The notes: a model not told the origin generated them from the letters alone. DNA of 64,000 bases from Acestrorhynchus altus (GCA_034509495.1 CM067523.1:17431052-17495051); one strand, 5' to 3'; counted from the first letter of the stretch, positions 36,000 to 48,089 are shown. Made by a program: numbers and translations.

Positions 36000-36062
<63 letters not shown>
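35856..36062. repeat. Microsatellite cluster (GT)n, (GA)n, (TA)n(CA)n
   Basis: GT run 35856-35917, GA-rich stretch 35917-35945, TA run 36003-36046 passing into CA to 36062. A further GA-rich stretch lies at 35715-35760. Confidence 0.96.
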
Positions 36063-36063
<1 letters not shown>

Positions 36064-36065
36064 TC

Positions 36066-36240
36066 TCACAAGACAAAAGTATTGGGACACCTGCTCATTT
36101 AAGGAAGGCTTTGTATTCTAGAACAGCACTGCTGTGAGGATTTGATTGCAATTAAGATGTTGGATGATTACTACCATGCATCATCCCCCAATTCCCCAAC
36201 TGATCCCAGAAGTACTGGATGAAGCTCTATTATCACAGCT
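36066..36240 (-). mobile_element. Family A element, copy 4 (fragment)
   Basis: It starts with 'gacaaaagtattgggacacc' and runs to 'agtactggatgaagctctat', with most of the interior deleted. A TA microsatellite (36245-36281) sits at its inner edge. Confidence 0.7.
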
Positions 36241-36242
36241 CC

Positions 36243-36284
<42 letters not shown>

Positions 36285-36789
36285 AAACCAGTATTTGAGA
36301 GACTGAAAGCCAAGCAAGGGTGGAAGAATCTGGTTGATTATTACCCCCCCAAGTGCAGATAGCATGTCTGAGGCTTGTGTGCTTATTAAAGTTTGCGCAG
36401 TTGAGCAGGTTGTTGCGCAATGCCTCAGGTTAATGATCCACTGCAGGCGGGGCACCTCGCAGGCTCACTGAGGCACAGCACTGGCCTCAGCAGCAAAATA
36501 TGCACTGCAGTACCCTCAACCTGAACAAAACCTTCACCTTGACCTTGAGCTTATTGTTCGGGTGAATAGAACAACCAGTGAAAATATCTCATAACTTATT
36601 ATATTGCCTTTAAGACCTGCATTGAGCTGATAACTCAGTTATACGACGCAAAGTATGCTTTGTTTAAGCAGTCCTGTATATACAGATGTGTGCAGGTGCT
36701 GCAATGCAGTTCCCTGTAGATGATGTTCACCTTAGTTCCGAGTCTCAACAAACAAAGACAAAAATATTACACTTGTTCATTTATTTATG

Positions 36790-37432
36790 GAGGAAATGTA
36801 GGCAATATTACATTCTGTGAGGGCAAAAGTGTGCGGACCTTTAGTTTTAGCAGATCGCTTCAAGGTGAAATTGGAGGCAGGTGTTTTCAATCATTGGGAG
36901 ACAGGTGTGAGTGGGAATCCTGTTTTATTTAAAGAACCGGGATCTATCTTTGGTCTGATTTTTTTTTTTTTTTTGTTTACAATCAAACCAAAACAGGTCT
37001 TTTTAGTTTAAATGAGAAGGGTTACGTTTTGCGGAACAGTGCCCTCCATAGACGGAAGAACAAATTCTGAATTCTACCAGCTGAAAGTCGTCTGAACATC
37101 TGTCCTGAAGTTGAATCTGGGTCATGTAGCAAGACAATGACCCTAAGCACACACGTTGTTCTACCAAAGAATGATTAAAGAAGAATAAAGTTAATGATTT
37201 GTAATGGCCCAGTTAAACTTCTGACCTTAATACAGTAGAAATGTTGAAGCAAGCAGTTCGTGTGAAGAAACCCACCAACACAACAGAGCTGAAGCTGCAT
37301 TGTCCACCGGACTCATCAACACTTACCAGAATTGTTTAAGCTGCAGTTATTGTTACACGTGGGCATTTTTAATATATGTAGAATTGGTTCATTTTCTGCA
37401 ATAAATTAAATAAATAAATAAATAAATAAACG
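36790..37432 (+). mobile_element. Probable decayed Tc1-type non-autonomous element
   Basis: The start resembles a Tc1-type flank ('gggcaaaagtgtgcggacct'). Inside, 'gcaagacaatgaccctaagc' spells the QDNDPK block around the second catalytic Asp, and 'atggcccagttaaacttctg' resembles the W-P-S-Q block. Everything else is diverged. An (AAAT)n tail closes it. Confidence 0.55.
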
Positions 37433-37449
37433 AGAAAGTGTTATATTTA

Positions 37450-37890
37450 TGTTTCATTTGTTTGAATTTGTTGTTCTTATCTACATTTAGGACTTTTAGG
37501 AAAATCCGATGAAATGTTACATACGATTTATGCAGAAATTTAGAACGCTTTGAACATTTTCACATGTCTGTACATACATTTACACGTTTCTTGTTAAAGC
37601 ATTCAGTGTTGCTTTAGCCGTGTGCTTTGGGTCATTGTCCTGTTGGAAGGTGAACCTCCATCCCAGGCTCAAATTACTGACAGACTGAAACAGGTTTTGC
37701 TCAAGAATATCCCTGTACTTCGCACCATCCATCTTCCCCTTGACTGGGACCAGTTTCCCAGTCCCGGCTGCTGAAAAACATTCCCGCAGCATGATGCTGA
37801 TTGTGTTCTTGGTGTGATGAGAGGTGTTGGATTTGCACCCGACGTAGCATTTTCCTAGGTGGCCAGAAAGTTCAGTTGGGCCCTCGGTTG
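37450..37890 (-). mobile_element. Tc1-like relic, first family, central fragment
   Basis: A clean 70-codon minus frame (37580-37792) reads RECFSAAGTGKLVPVKGKMD, then GAKYRDILEQNLFQ and WRFTFQQDNDPKHTAKATLN. This is the region from the GG-box side to the second catalytic Asp. The N-terminal half and the catalytic Glu are missing, so it is inactive. Confidence 0.88.
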
Positions 37891-38157
37891 GTTTGTTGTG
37901 GCACTATGTTCTTTTCGTTAGATGTTAATGAATTAGAATGTGCTCCTGGGGATTAGCAGAGGTTTGGGTATTTTTGGATATCTTTGTGGTGGTGTTTGGA
38001 TAGTGGAGACTCTTGCTTAATGATCTTGCAGCCTCTGGGGCCTTTCAGAAAAGGAATGTGTATATACTGACAGATCATGTGACACTTAGATTGCACATAG
38101 ACGTCACTAAGCATCTGACTTCTGAATGTAAAAAGAATGTAAAAAATGTAAAAAAAA

Positions 38158-38197
38158 AATATATATATACACACACACAATAATGTATGTATATATA

Positions 38198-38232
<35 letters not shown>
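38158..38232. repeat. (TA)n/(CA)n/(TG)n/(TA)n compound microsatellite
   Basis: Alternating TA, CA, TG and TA runs that are partly self-complementary. Confidence 0.93.
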
Positions 38233-38233
<1 letters not shown>

Positions 38234-38239
38234 CTGTAT

Positions 38240-38980
38240 ATGCTGTATATAATGTGTATAAAACAGTTTCATATCGTCTACCACTAATTAAGAAATTCAA
38301 GGCTGTGTACAGAGGCATATTGGGGTGTTTATAGTTGCAAAAACCAGACAGAACTTTACTCCCACAAAGAAAAGAATCACTTCAAGCGTCTCCGTGTATG
38401 ACTCTAACTGCCCTGACCACCCCCTCTCATCTTCCCCCTCTCACCCGACTTCAGCGGGACATCCCTCTCAGAGGTCTGTCCACACGCCATTAGCAGGCTC
38501 TTGTCTCAGGCTCACTTGAGTGATTCTGTACTGAGAGTCAGGAATGTGCCTTTGTGTCCCTTTAACAAAACAGAGGCGCCGGATTCTGGTCCGTCTTCAA
38601 GGCGCAGGGGACAGGCAGCCAGATGGAACAGGCCTCTGCACTTTTCTACACCTTTTTCCAGCGCCTGCCTGCACACTGTGTTCAGGCGGCTTTGCACAAG
38701 AGACAGGAGCACAATAGGGTGCTTGTGCACGAATCACAGCTGAAAGGGAAAACGACATGGCTGGACTAATGCACTTTTAATAGTGCTTACATGAGCTGTG
38801 ATAGGAATGGGTTGCTGGAATTAGCATTCTGAGAATTTCTAGCTGGCTTGAAAAAGAGCGGGACCTGGAACGGCCTTTCAGTTTATGGTTATGGTTCTAC
38901 GTTCTACGATCCTTGAGGAATTTAAATTGAGGACAGGGTTTAACCCCTTAAACGGCCAGGGCCTTTTGCACTCTCACAAG
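38240..38980. other. Presumed intron, no feature recognised
   Basis: Moderately GC-rich unique sequence. Frames of about 70-80 codons show no domain. Confidence 0.4.
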
Positions 38981-38982
38981 TA

Positions 38983-39270
38983 CAATATGCCTCTAAATGT
39001 TTGTGGACACTTCACTTCACTTTCTTGTGAAGTCAGCAACTTTTAGTTTCATCTGTTGCTGACACTACTGTGCAAATGCACATTTCTAGTACCTGTAGGA
39101 AGGTCCTGCAGTGGAATGATGGAGCTCCAGCTAGTAATTTTGAGTTCTTTTGTGTTCTGGGTTTGGGGATGAGGTGGGGCGGTGATCAGCCAACTTTCTG
39201 ACCTCACTAATACTCTTGCTGCTGAATTCAATCAAATATTCAAAGCAATAATACTCCAAAATATAGTAGA
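38983..39270 (+). mobile_element. Family A element, copy 5
   Basis: 'ctaaatgtttgtggacactt' starts it. 'tgttgctgacac' and 'gtgcaaatgcac' follow, then 'tggaatgatggagctcca' and 'ataatactccaaaatatag'. The middle (the 'tataaagcc' block) is deleted. Confidence 0.7.
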
Positions 39271-39719
39271 AACCTTCTTGCACAGTATAAGCAGGCAAGA
39301 GAACCTTGTTTTAATGCTCTTGATTTTGGATGAAACAGTGACTGGACAGGTGTTCATAGTTCTGTCCATATATTATAAATGACTATGACATTTGGAATGT
39401 GATTTTGGTCACCCAACAATATAACCTACCTATAACCAGATACAGGGATTCATCAGAGATGCTTTCAGTGATGTTGAGATCTGACCTCCAGCATTGTCAG
39501 CCTGTTGTCAATCAGGTATTTTACAGTTAAGAATTCACTCAATTGCTTCGGTAGATTTGAGCATTGAATTTAGAGATGACACTGATCCAAAACCCAGTCA
39601 ATACCCAAGTTAAGATATCCGTATTGGTATCAGAAAGTGTATAATGTAATTATACTGAGCTGTCACAGTACTGGGGTCAGTACAGGTTTGGTGCATGCAG
39701 CTGTGCAGAGAAGAGAGAG

Positions 39720-40140
39720 CACCAGTAAGAGCAGAGTGTGAAGGTTCAATTAGCAGGTAAGAGCACAGTTCTGCTCAAAATATTGCAATGGACACAGCAT
39801 TATGGGGGACATACCAGAGTTCAAAAGAGGACAAATTGTTGGTGCACGTCTTGCTGGCGCATCTGTGACCAAGACAGCAAGTCTTTGTGATGTATCAAGA
39901 GCCACGTTATCCAGGGTAATGTCAGCACCACCAAGAAGGACAGACCACATCCAACAGGATTAACTGTGGACGCAAGAGGAAGCTGTCTGAAAGGGATGTT
40001 GGGGTGTTAACCTGGATTGTATCCGAAAAATGTCCTTCACAAGACGACTTGACGCTGTATTGGCCACAAAAGGAGGCCCTAGTACACCATACTAATCAAT
40101 TATTGTGATCTAAACCTGGTGTTTCAGTTTCATTGTCCAA
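39720..40140 (+). mobile_element. Tc1-like relic, sixth family, N-terminal part
   Basis: The plus strand spells, with a few interruptions, GDIPEFKRGQIVGARLAGAS, then VTKTASLCDVSRATLSRVMS, a helix-turn-helix DNA-binding domain. 'gaagctgtctgaaagggatg' (KLSERD) follows. The end 'ttcattgtccaacccctgta' looks like the element's terminal repeat. The catalytic domain is deleted. Confidence 0.78.
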
Positions 40141-40144
40141 CCCC

Positions 40145-42380
40145 TGTAACTGTTGTCTTTTTTATGCTCCCTATACCTTTCTTGCTTTCTTTCATGTGTA
40201 GAATCTATTATTTTCTATTTCGGACGATTGGTGTTTGGTAGAATAAGTGAAAATAAATAAATCGTTCATATTGGACAGTGATGGTATTTTCATTTCAGTG
40301 TGTCCTCATTTGATGTTATGGATGCAGTAGTTCATGCTGAGGACGATACGGCCTTATTTGAGCAGTTTTGGCTGTTTGACGCTCCAAGCCAATGCCGAGA
40401 CTTGAATGTGTTCTAGATTTTTACACAAAGCTGTTTTAACCTACATGAACACAGGCACCCTTTCAGACACACACACACACACACACACATACACACACAC
40501 ACACACGTATATACATACTTGGGTCATGGAAAGTAGTGGGCTGTAAATTGCTTTGCATTGTCCGCTCTTTTTTACGTCCTTGAAGCAGACAGCTTGAAGG
40601 TCTCTTCTGGTTTATGCCAGAAAGGTCTGATGTAGATATGGAGGATGGAGGGATGGACGGAGGGATGGATAGGGATGTTTTCCCCCTTACTAATAAATCT
40701 TCCCTCTTTACGTTTTCACACTGCAAAGCCTCATTTGTAGAGTTTATTTCCGCTGTTTATGGAAAGTGATTGCTAAAGTCATTTGGGTTGCCCCCACCTC
40801 CTTTTCTACTCTCTTTCTGCACGCTCTGTTAGTGTCTCCAACACCATGTTTATAAATGATGTAATGTTTTCCCCATAAGTTCACACACCAAATCCCGCAC
40901 TTTAAACAGGCAGGCAAGTTCCCCAAAACTTGTTTTATATTTGACTGCTTGAGTTATTACGTGGTAGAAGGTCTTGTGTCCTGTGGGACCTCTGTGAGCT
41001 TGCTTTATTTTTATTTGGAAAAGTCTCTTCTGGAAACGTCTGAAAACACTCTGCAAATCCTGCAAATGAGTTTCAAATCAACTTGTCAGTTTCAGCCACG
41101 TGACCGTTTTCTCACAGTGACTGATTTAATGACACCGATGACCAGAGGTGGGTTTTTCAGTTCCAGCAAGGGTTGCCAGGTTTGCGTTCTGTGCTCTAGA
41201 TAATTCAGTGTCTGCATCACGTTGTGAAAAGTGTGCGTTTCACTGAAATTTGATGGACTTGATGTGAGTTGGTCCTCTTTAGGAGAGATGTCACTCGGTC
41301 GATCCTCTTAAAGGTACGTATTCCAGTACCTTATTAATGTGGGATGGTCGCACGCCTAGCTGTACTGCTTCTGAGCGAGACGCCGAGTGAGAATTAGTTA
41401 AGGTGTGGGGCCTCGGAAGGTCTGTGGGAAAGACTGCTCGTAGTCAGCTTTTTTCCTTTGACAGTCACTGCAGTGCTTCATTAAAGCACAAAATAACAGT
41501 CATTTGAGACGGAAATGTCTCTTTAGCGAGCATGGCTGAGTGACCGTCGATTAGTGTTTAGCCGTGTGGCCTGCTGGAGACAGAGACAGGGAGTCCCCCG
41601 CAGTCCAAACAGTCCAGAAGAGCGCGTTTATAATGCCGAGCCTGTGTGTGTGAGTGTGAGTGAGAGTGTGTGTTGTGTGCAGTGGCAGTTAGCCTCCTGT
41701 GGAGATTAATTTTAAACCGAAGCTTGTGTGTGCTTGCTTATATGTGCATACAGTGGACGTTTTTGTTTTTGGGGCAGCTGTAGCGTGCTGGTGGTCTTCA
41801 CTTAGCAGCTCTTTCAGTGAAGCACTGTTTAATGTGGCACCTCTCTCCTTCCTGCACAAGCATATATATGTTTATGTGTGTATGTGTGTTTGTGTGTGTG
41901 TGAAGGGTGGGTGGTGGCGGGGGTAGTGCAGGGTGCCACTTGTCTGGCATTTCCTGTCTGCTCTGCCTGACCCTCTGTGACCTCTGGCCATACAGTTATC
42001 ACACCGTGGCCATGAAAAAGTGCTTATTGGACCCCGATTTAAGCTCAGGACCTCCTTACATATGCTTCATTACGTGTGTGTGTTTGTATGGGAGCGTGTG
42101 TGTGTTTATGCATGTATGGGAGAGCGAGACTGTGTCAAATTTATTTAAACTAAACTGAAAGGGACATTATATTGGGAGCGTAGTTAAACAAACAGTCAGC
42201 TCTTTTCCTTTTCACTCGCTCATTTCGGGGCCTTCATCTGACTCCAGTGTGTTTTTGCAGTTTATTTCAGGCCTTTCGAAGCCAAGAGACAGAACAAACT
42301 TAGAGTGGACATTGTGTGGGACATCAGAACGAGAACTAGGAGACACCATTACGAGAATTCTGGGAGGATGTCCGATTGCT
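40145..42380. other. Presumed intron, no gene recognised
   Basis: Mostly unique. CA microsatellite at 40469-40506, GT-rich tract at 41868-41902. No repeat families or coding signatures were recognised in the rest. Confidence 0.4.
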
Positions 42381-42384
42381 GCAA

Positions 42385-42910
42385 AAGTCGCAAATGGTTC
42401 CAAGTGTGGTCTGATTAGAAACTGGGTCTTGGCTGTCCTGTCCACCTTATATTGCTTCACGTCCACTTTGACGTGGCACGTCCTTTGCAGCGGCAGTTCC
42501 TTTCTTATAGATGAAAAGCACAGCGATGATGATGATGATGATGATGATGATGTAGGTTGAGCAGTTTAATATATTCAGTTAGAAGGTGTCAGTTACACCA
42601 TTTACCAACACAACACCAATGACCGTCTGTCTGCTCTTACTATTCTGTAGAAGGGAAACCAACGCCAGAACATCCTTGACCAGAGAACATGTCTGTTTTC
42701 ATTTTGGGATCTGATGACAGTTGGGTTTGAGTTTGGAGGCCTTGTGTTGAGCGACACACAGCCCCAACTGCTGCTGTGATGATCTGGGGGGCCATGGCAG
42801 GCACTCGCTGACCCCCAGTAAGGATAAGAGGGACATTAACGGCTCAGTGACGTGTGCAGGACATCCAGCCGATATGTCTTGCTCTTCAAGGCAGGGTTTC
42901 CAACTGGTGT
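42385..42910 (+). mobile_element. Tc1/mariner-like relic, third family, fragmented copy
   Basis: The leader 'caagtgtggtctgattagaa' is followed by a (GAT)n run (42526-42552), then transposase pieces: 'actgctgctgtgatgatctg' (T-A-A-V-M-I-W-like) and 'gtgacgtgtgcaggacatcc'. The rest is scrambled or lost. Confidence 0.6.
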
Positions 42911-43302
42911 TTGAAATGAATTTTGAATGGTTTGGAATTATGTGTGTGTTAAGAGCTGATTGGTTTGCAGTTAAACTGCTGCCTGGAACAGATGTTAGTG
43001 GGGTTAGAGTCTGCGATCTCTGATACAGTGGAGTTTTTGTGCGTAATGTGAAATTGATGCTGTAGGCGTGCGGTGGGAGGCGAGTGTTGTCCGAGTTTGT
43101 TTTCCGAGCCTATGATCCTTGATAAAGTTATATCAGATTGAAGGACATCGGTCTTTGAACACTGTGGAAGGACTGTTACGTTTTACTGTATTATATCATT
43201 AATTATGCCATTTTTTCAGTCATTTTTCATCTAAGGTGTATATTTCTGACTATCATTTATTCTACATTGTAGATTAAACATTTCTTTACATTTAAATCTT
43301 AG

Positions 43303-44070
43303 TGGGCCGTGAGGTTTCTAGGTAGGAGCAGGTGGGTCGCGAGGTTTCTAGGTAGGAACAGGTGGGTTTTTACATAGGAACAGGTGGGCCACGAAGTTTC
43401 TAGATAGGAACAGGTGGGTTGCGAGGTTTCTAGGTAGGTTTAGAGCAGGCCTGTGAGCTATGCAGAGCTGATGCACTGAGAACTCTGTTTTGGGTTCTAA
43501 CTGGTCACTTGCTCAACTTCTCAGCTCAAATAAAGGTCCTTTAGGTTTGCTCATTGAAAGAAGGTCATACATCAATACTGTCTACGGTAGAAACCACACG
43601 ACCCACTTGTTCCTACCTGCAAACCGTGAGGTTTCTAGATAGGAACAGTTGGGCTGTGAGGTTTCTAGGTAGGAACAGGTGGGCTGTGAGGTTTGCAGGT
43701 AGGAACAGGTGGATCGTGAGGTTTCTAGGGAGGAGCAGGTGGGTCGTGAGGTTTCTAGGGAGGAACAGGTGGGTCGTGAGGTTTCTAGGGAGGAACAGGT
43801 GGGTTTCTACATAGGAACAGGTGGGCTGCGAGGTGGAGAAAGTTGAAACCTCCCTGTTCAATTCATCTATGTCATAAATGCTTATCTGTTGTTGTGTTTA
43901 CTGATTGTTGCGTCATGTTTAGAGCAGGCCTGTGAGCTAAGTAGAGCTGATGCCCTGAGAACACTGTTTTGGGTTCTAACTGGTCACTTGCTCAACTTCT
44001 CCGCTCAAGTGAAGCTCCTTTAGGTTTGCTCATTGAAAGAAGGTCACACATCAACACTGTCTACGGTAGT
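43303..44070 (+). repeat. 30 bp minisatellite with duplicated flank
   Basis: Unit 'aggtttctaggtaggaacag' plus 'gtgggctgtg' repeats in two blocks (43303-43440, 43620-43840). Each block is followed by a near-identical ~150 bp segment (43438-43588 and 43917-44069, beginning 'gtttagagcaggcctgtgag' and ending 'ctgtctacggtag'). One unit at 43589-43622 is inverted. The 10-residue periodic reading frame (VRFLGRNRWV) at 43554-43814 is a by-product of a unit length divisible by three. Confidence 0.92.
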
Positions 44071-44501
44071 TTAAGGTCATTTTTCAAAACATGAGAACAG
44101 GGAACAGCGAGGTAGTAGAGCTCAATGCTATGAACAGTCAAAGCACAAGAACCTAAAATAAAGGGTTTTTGTGCTCCACCATAAAATATTTGCTTTGGTA
44201 CCTTCTGAGAAGCTCCTCGTTACAACAGCTGAAAAATATGTCTGTTAATGTCCTGTAGTGGAGGCGACACTCTGCTCCAACTAAACTACGCAGCTGGCAC
44301 GTGACATAACAGTTCTTATTTTTTCTCGATCAGTTATCAATTTCCCTCGTCCATGTGCAATCAAAAACCTAGTTTAAACTGAACTATTAAACTGCACATT
44401 TCAGAGAGAGAGAGCGACAGAGGTAACTAAAATGAGGCACATTAAGTGAAGTTTTACTGTAAAAGAACAATCTGTCTGTAATTTCTACTCAAGGCCAACA
44501 T

Positions 44502-44778
44502 ATGAGAGCGAGAGAGCGAGAGAGCGAGAGAGCGAGAGAGCGAGAGAGCGAGAGAGAGAGATGCATGGTTAGTTAGTGGCGATTGGTCGTAAATAGTGTT
44601 GTGTCTCTGCACCGTTGCCATGGCAGTTAATGGAGTTGTTGAATGTGAGTTTCCTGGTGGCTTTCAGTGAGGAAAGCCAGCCGGTGCATTAAAAACCCTG
44701 TGTCCTATCACCGTTCCTTTTTCTAACACACATTACACACACCAGGCCATGCAGCACCTCTCAACCCACACTGACATC

Positions 44779-44817
<39 letters not shown>
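44502..44817. repeat. (GAGAGC)n and (GA)n microsatellites
   Basis: A GAGAGC-type hexamer run at 44502-44560 and a GA run at 44784-44817, separated by about 220 bp of unique sequence. Confidence 0.95.
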
Positions 44818-44821
<4 letters not shown>

Positions 44822-44909
44822 TAAAATAAGAGAGAGACTTTAATCATATATGACAGGACGTTCATTTCCCATAACTACATGTATGTGCGTGTTTACGCTT
44901 TGCAGATAT

Positions 44910-45384
44910 AAAATATTTTGGTCTACATGTTACATATCTGTCAAAATACAATCAGTTTCATATACATCACATTTGTTGTCATACAAACCCATATAAGGAC
45001 ATATGACAACCACTTATATGAAAAACTACATCTGGATCAAAGACATTTTATTCCTGCATTTCATGTATTTTATAAATGTAATCAATTCTGTGAAAAGCAG
45101 ATCATTTTTTATAAAAAGATAAAACTGTATGTAAATAATGAGGTAAATCCATCTCTGGTGTACTTACTGTTAAATGTAATGAACAGTCCATTTCTGGAAT
45201 GTTCCTGATTTAGTTTGCATGTTTTCAGAGTACCTGGTGGTTGCTGTTTTGTTTTCTGTGCCCAGTAATGTTTCATCTTTGATGTTATGCCATGTGTAGA
45301 TCAGTTCTTCTTCAACTCACTTTTGAGAAGAACAGAGATTTTGAGCAGGCAGTGCCCAAGCTGTGCCCCAAAACCACTGTAAAG
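44910..45384 (-). mobile_element. Non-autonomous Tc1-type element, family C, copy 2
   Basis: It ends 'gtgcccaagctgtgccccaa' followed by 'aaccactgta', a degenerate version of the 22.09 kb terminus. The interior 'cccatataaggacatatgac' parallels 21.76 kb. No transposase. Confidence 0.5.
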
Positions 45385-45553
45385 TCAAATATGTTTGTAT
45401 ACATTTTGAAATATATGTCTAATCTAATCTATATGGGGATAGAAATGTAAGACAAATAAATCAATCAGAGGGACACCGAGGTGGTAGAGAGAGACACACA
45501 CACAGGGAGAGAGATGTGCAGTATAATAAACAGTGGGATGAACAAGAAAACCT

Positions 45554-45556
<3 letters not shown>

Positions 45557-45612
<56 letters not shown>
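45557..45612. repeat. (CA)28 microsatellite
   Basis: Uninterrupted run. Confidence 0.97.
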
Positions 45613-45617
<5 letters not shown>

Positions 45618-45902
45618 GAGGGCGAGCCTCTCTGGTCTCAGTGGAATGTGAAATGGCTTCCCTGAAGATGAGCTTTGTTTGGGTTTGCTTCCCATCAAGC
45701 TTCCGTCCCATCCAGCTGACCTCTCCTGAGACTCACTCGCTCACTCCCTCAGAGGGTACAGGCTGAAGGAGAGATGAATGAGATGTCAGCAGAATGTAGA
45801 ATTAATGAGGAGTTTCTAAATGTTTTCATAACCTGTACCCTATTTAACTCCGTATGGGTATGTCATCAAAATTAGGGATGTGTGTTGGCAAGAGGATCCT
45901 CA

Positions 45903-46130
45903 GATCAGCAGCAGTGTAGTTACTGAAAGTGTATCAGAAACACAGTCCGGTAGCCGGTATTAAAGATCAGCAGCAGTGTAGTTACTGAAACTGTGTCAGA
46001 AACACAGTTCGGTAGCTGGTATTAAAGATCAGCAGCAGTGTAGTTACTGAAACTGTGTCAGAAACACAGTCCGGTAGCCGGTATTAAAGATCAGCAGCAG
46101 TTTAGTTACAGAAACTGTATCCGTAATGGT
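45903..46130 (+). repeat. 62 bp minisatellite, about 3.7 units
   Basis: Units start with 'gatcagcagcagtgtagtta' at 45903, 45965, 46027 and 46089, an exact 62 bp spacing. Units 1-3 differ at only a few bases. The fourth is partial and more diverged. Confidence 0.95.
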
Positions 46131-46309
46131 CTTGTTGGCGGTGATCTTTTAAAGATTTCGCAGACTCTGCACAATTTATATTTTTAATGTTGTTTTATCC
46201 CCACAGGAATGAATGAGGTGCAAACATTTTTATTTATGTCTCGATGATACAAATATACTAGAAACACCCAACCAACCCCACTGGGCACCACATTAATCAT
46301 TTAACATTG

Positions 46310-46870
46310 ACACCATAGCAATGGGATACAATAGCATCTGCCTAGCAACCACCTACCAACACCTTAGCAACCACTAAACTGTACTAAAGGTACTGGATGA
46401 AATACTGTAGAAATATCTGTGCAGCTCTGTAGCACCCACCTAGAACATTCAACATCATTCATCATAGCAGTCACTTGGCATACCATAGCAACACCATAGC
46501 TATTGCTTAGAAAGACCACTACAACCATCTAGCAACTACTTGACGGCACAAAAGCAAACACCTAGGATTGCATAGCAGTCATCTAGCAACACTGTAGGAA
46601 CTGTTTAGCCCCACAATAACCACCCGGGTTGCCATAACAACCACCTGGCTTCTACGCAACACCATTGCAACCATCTTGAATACCATAGCAACCCTGTGGC
46701 AACACTACTTAGCACTTAGCAACCATCTGAGATACCATACCAATCACCTATCAACACTAATACATGCAATTAGTACCAGCATAGCAACCATCTAACACCA
46801 CCGTAGCAACACAATTTTAAGCACTTAGGAACACCAAAGCAATTACCTAGAACCTGTAGAACCCGTCTTT
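46310..46870 (+). repeat. Cryptic repeat of 'agcaaccacctagcaacacc' type
   Basis: 'atagcaacca', 'cctagcaac' and 'caacaccatagc' words recur irregularly for about 550 bp without a fixed period. It looks like an old decayed minisatellite. Confidence 0.85.
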
Positions 46871-46874
46871 AACA

Positions 46875-47710
46875 GTTAAAGAGTAAGGTGGATTAGAGGA
46901 GTATGATTCAGCTGCTTTGCCCACTGGGGCTTTTTATAGACACGATAATTAGACACACATCACCTGACACTGATTACTATTCACTGCCCACTGTGAAGAC
47001 AGAATGAGTGTGTTTTGTGCCAGCACGATTTTCATAATGGGAAACTGCACGTGCACTGGGATTACAGGTAAACCCTGCATATGGACATGATGGAGTGGGT
47101 GGTGGAGTGAGGGGAGAGAGATTGCCTCGTCTCAGTCTGACATTTAACTGCTGAAAATCAAAACCCTGAACCAGAGGGCCATGCCAACAGTTATTGTACC
47201 AAGATATGAAAAACGTTCCTGTTGGTAATTTCTCACAAGCGACACAGGTTCCTGTCCGTGTGCGATTTGAATGAAGCACAGCAGTCTTGCATAAAGTGCA
47301 TAGAAACATTGTAATTATAGCAGCAGCATGATGACTTTAATTCATTGTCTCACAGAACAGAATCCAGTAGCAGTTTGTTGAGTCAGTGAAACACCGCCCG
47401 GAGAGTGCCGCTGTCTTCGGGACCGTTGGGGTGGAATATACGGTGTAGGGCCCTAGGATTTCGGCAGTGATGCACCTTTGTTTCCTTAAAAGAGAAAAGA
47501 ACATAAAACAACAAATCATCTAAAAAACTGGGGGAAAAGGAACCTGAAAAAGGAACACTACACATTCGGTTACGCCCCTGTTCGCTGAGGCTTCTGTGAG
47601 ATTGGATGATAAATATGTTGTAGTAGTTTGACCAACAATCATACATTTGATTTGATTTTTTCCTAGAACAGGATGGAATAGTAATTATTTCTTCTTTAAC
47701 TCACTGTGTT
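46875..47710. other. Presumed intron, no feature recognised
   Basis: Minus frames of 87-110 codons here lack any recognised motif. Confidence 0.4.
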
Positions 47711-47714
47711 GTGC

Positions 47715-47985
47715 ACACACAGGAATGAACCCATCTACACACAGTGATGCACACATACACAGTAGTGATTTCACACACCAGGGAGCAGTGAGCACACATG
47801 CCCGGAGCGGTGGGCAGCTCCCCGGGTGCTGAGGAGTTCATTTGCTTTGCTCAAGGGCACTTCGTGTCAGGTGATTCGCACCGACGACCTTCCAGTCACA
47901 AGGCTGGTTCCCTAACCATCAGCTAACCCTGCTTATCTTCTGAAATCAGACAAGATCAGGAGCTCTCAGGGTGGTATGGCCGCCA
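47715..47985 (-). mobile_element. 5S rRNA-derived SINE (SINE3-like), minus strand
   Basis: The segment 47931-47985 is the reverse complement of the first ~55 nt of vertebrate 5S rRNA, recognisable from 'cagggtggtatggccg' and 'ctgaaatcagacaagatcag'. Leftward it joins a fish SINE body ('aaggtcgtcggtgcgaatca', 'cggggagctgcccaccgct' on the minus strand). A 5S-like head on a SINE body fits the SINE3 group. The rest of the 5S gene is absent, so this is not a functional 5S rRNA gene. Confidence 0.7.
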
Positions 47986-48089
47986 GCCTGGCCGTAAGCG
48001 TGATTGGTTGTGACAGCGTGCGAGTGTAGGGAGAGCGCGAGAGGAGACGCAGAGGAAAGGAGTGCGTGAGCATGACAGGAGGAGTGAAG

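Noticed and set aside
35624..36076. 143-150 codon frames rich in His/Thr and Tyr/Ile
   Set aside because: Translations of CA, TA and CT microsatellites. The same applies to the frames over the runs at 3.2, 8.2, 25, 45.6, 58 and 61.8 kb.
43554..43861. 10-residue periodic frames on both strands, possible repeat protein
   Set aside because: Both strands are open because the 30 bp unit lacks stops. There is no start context, splice sites or non-repeat domain.
47931..47985. Functional 5S rRNA gene
   Set aside because: Only about half of the 5S sequence is present, with substitutions, and it is joined to a SINE body.
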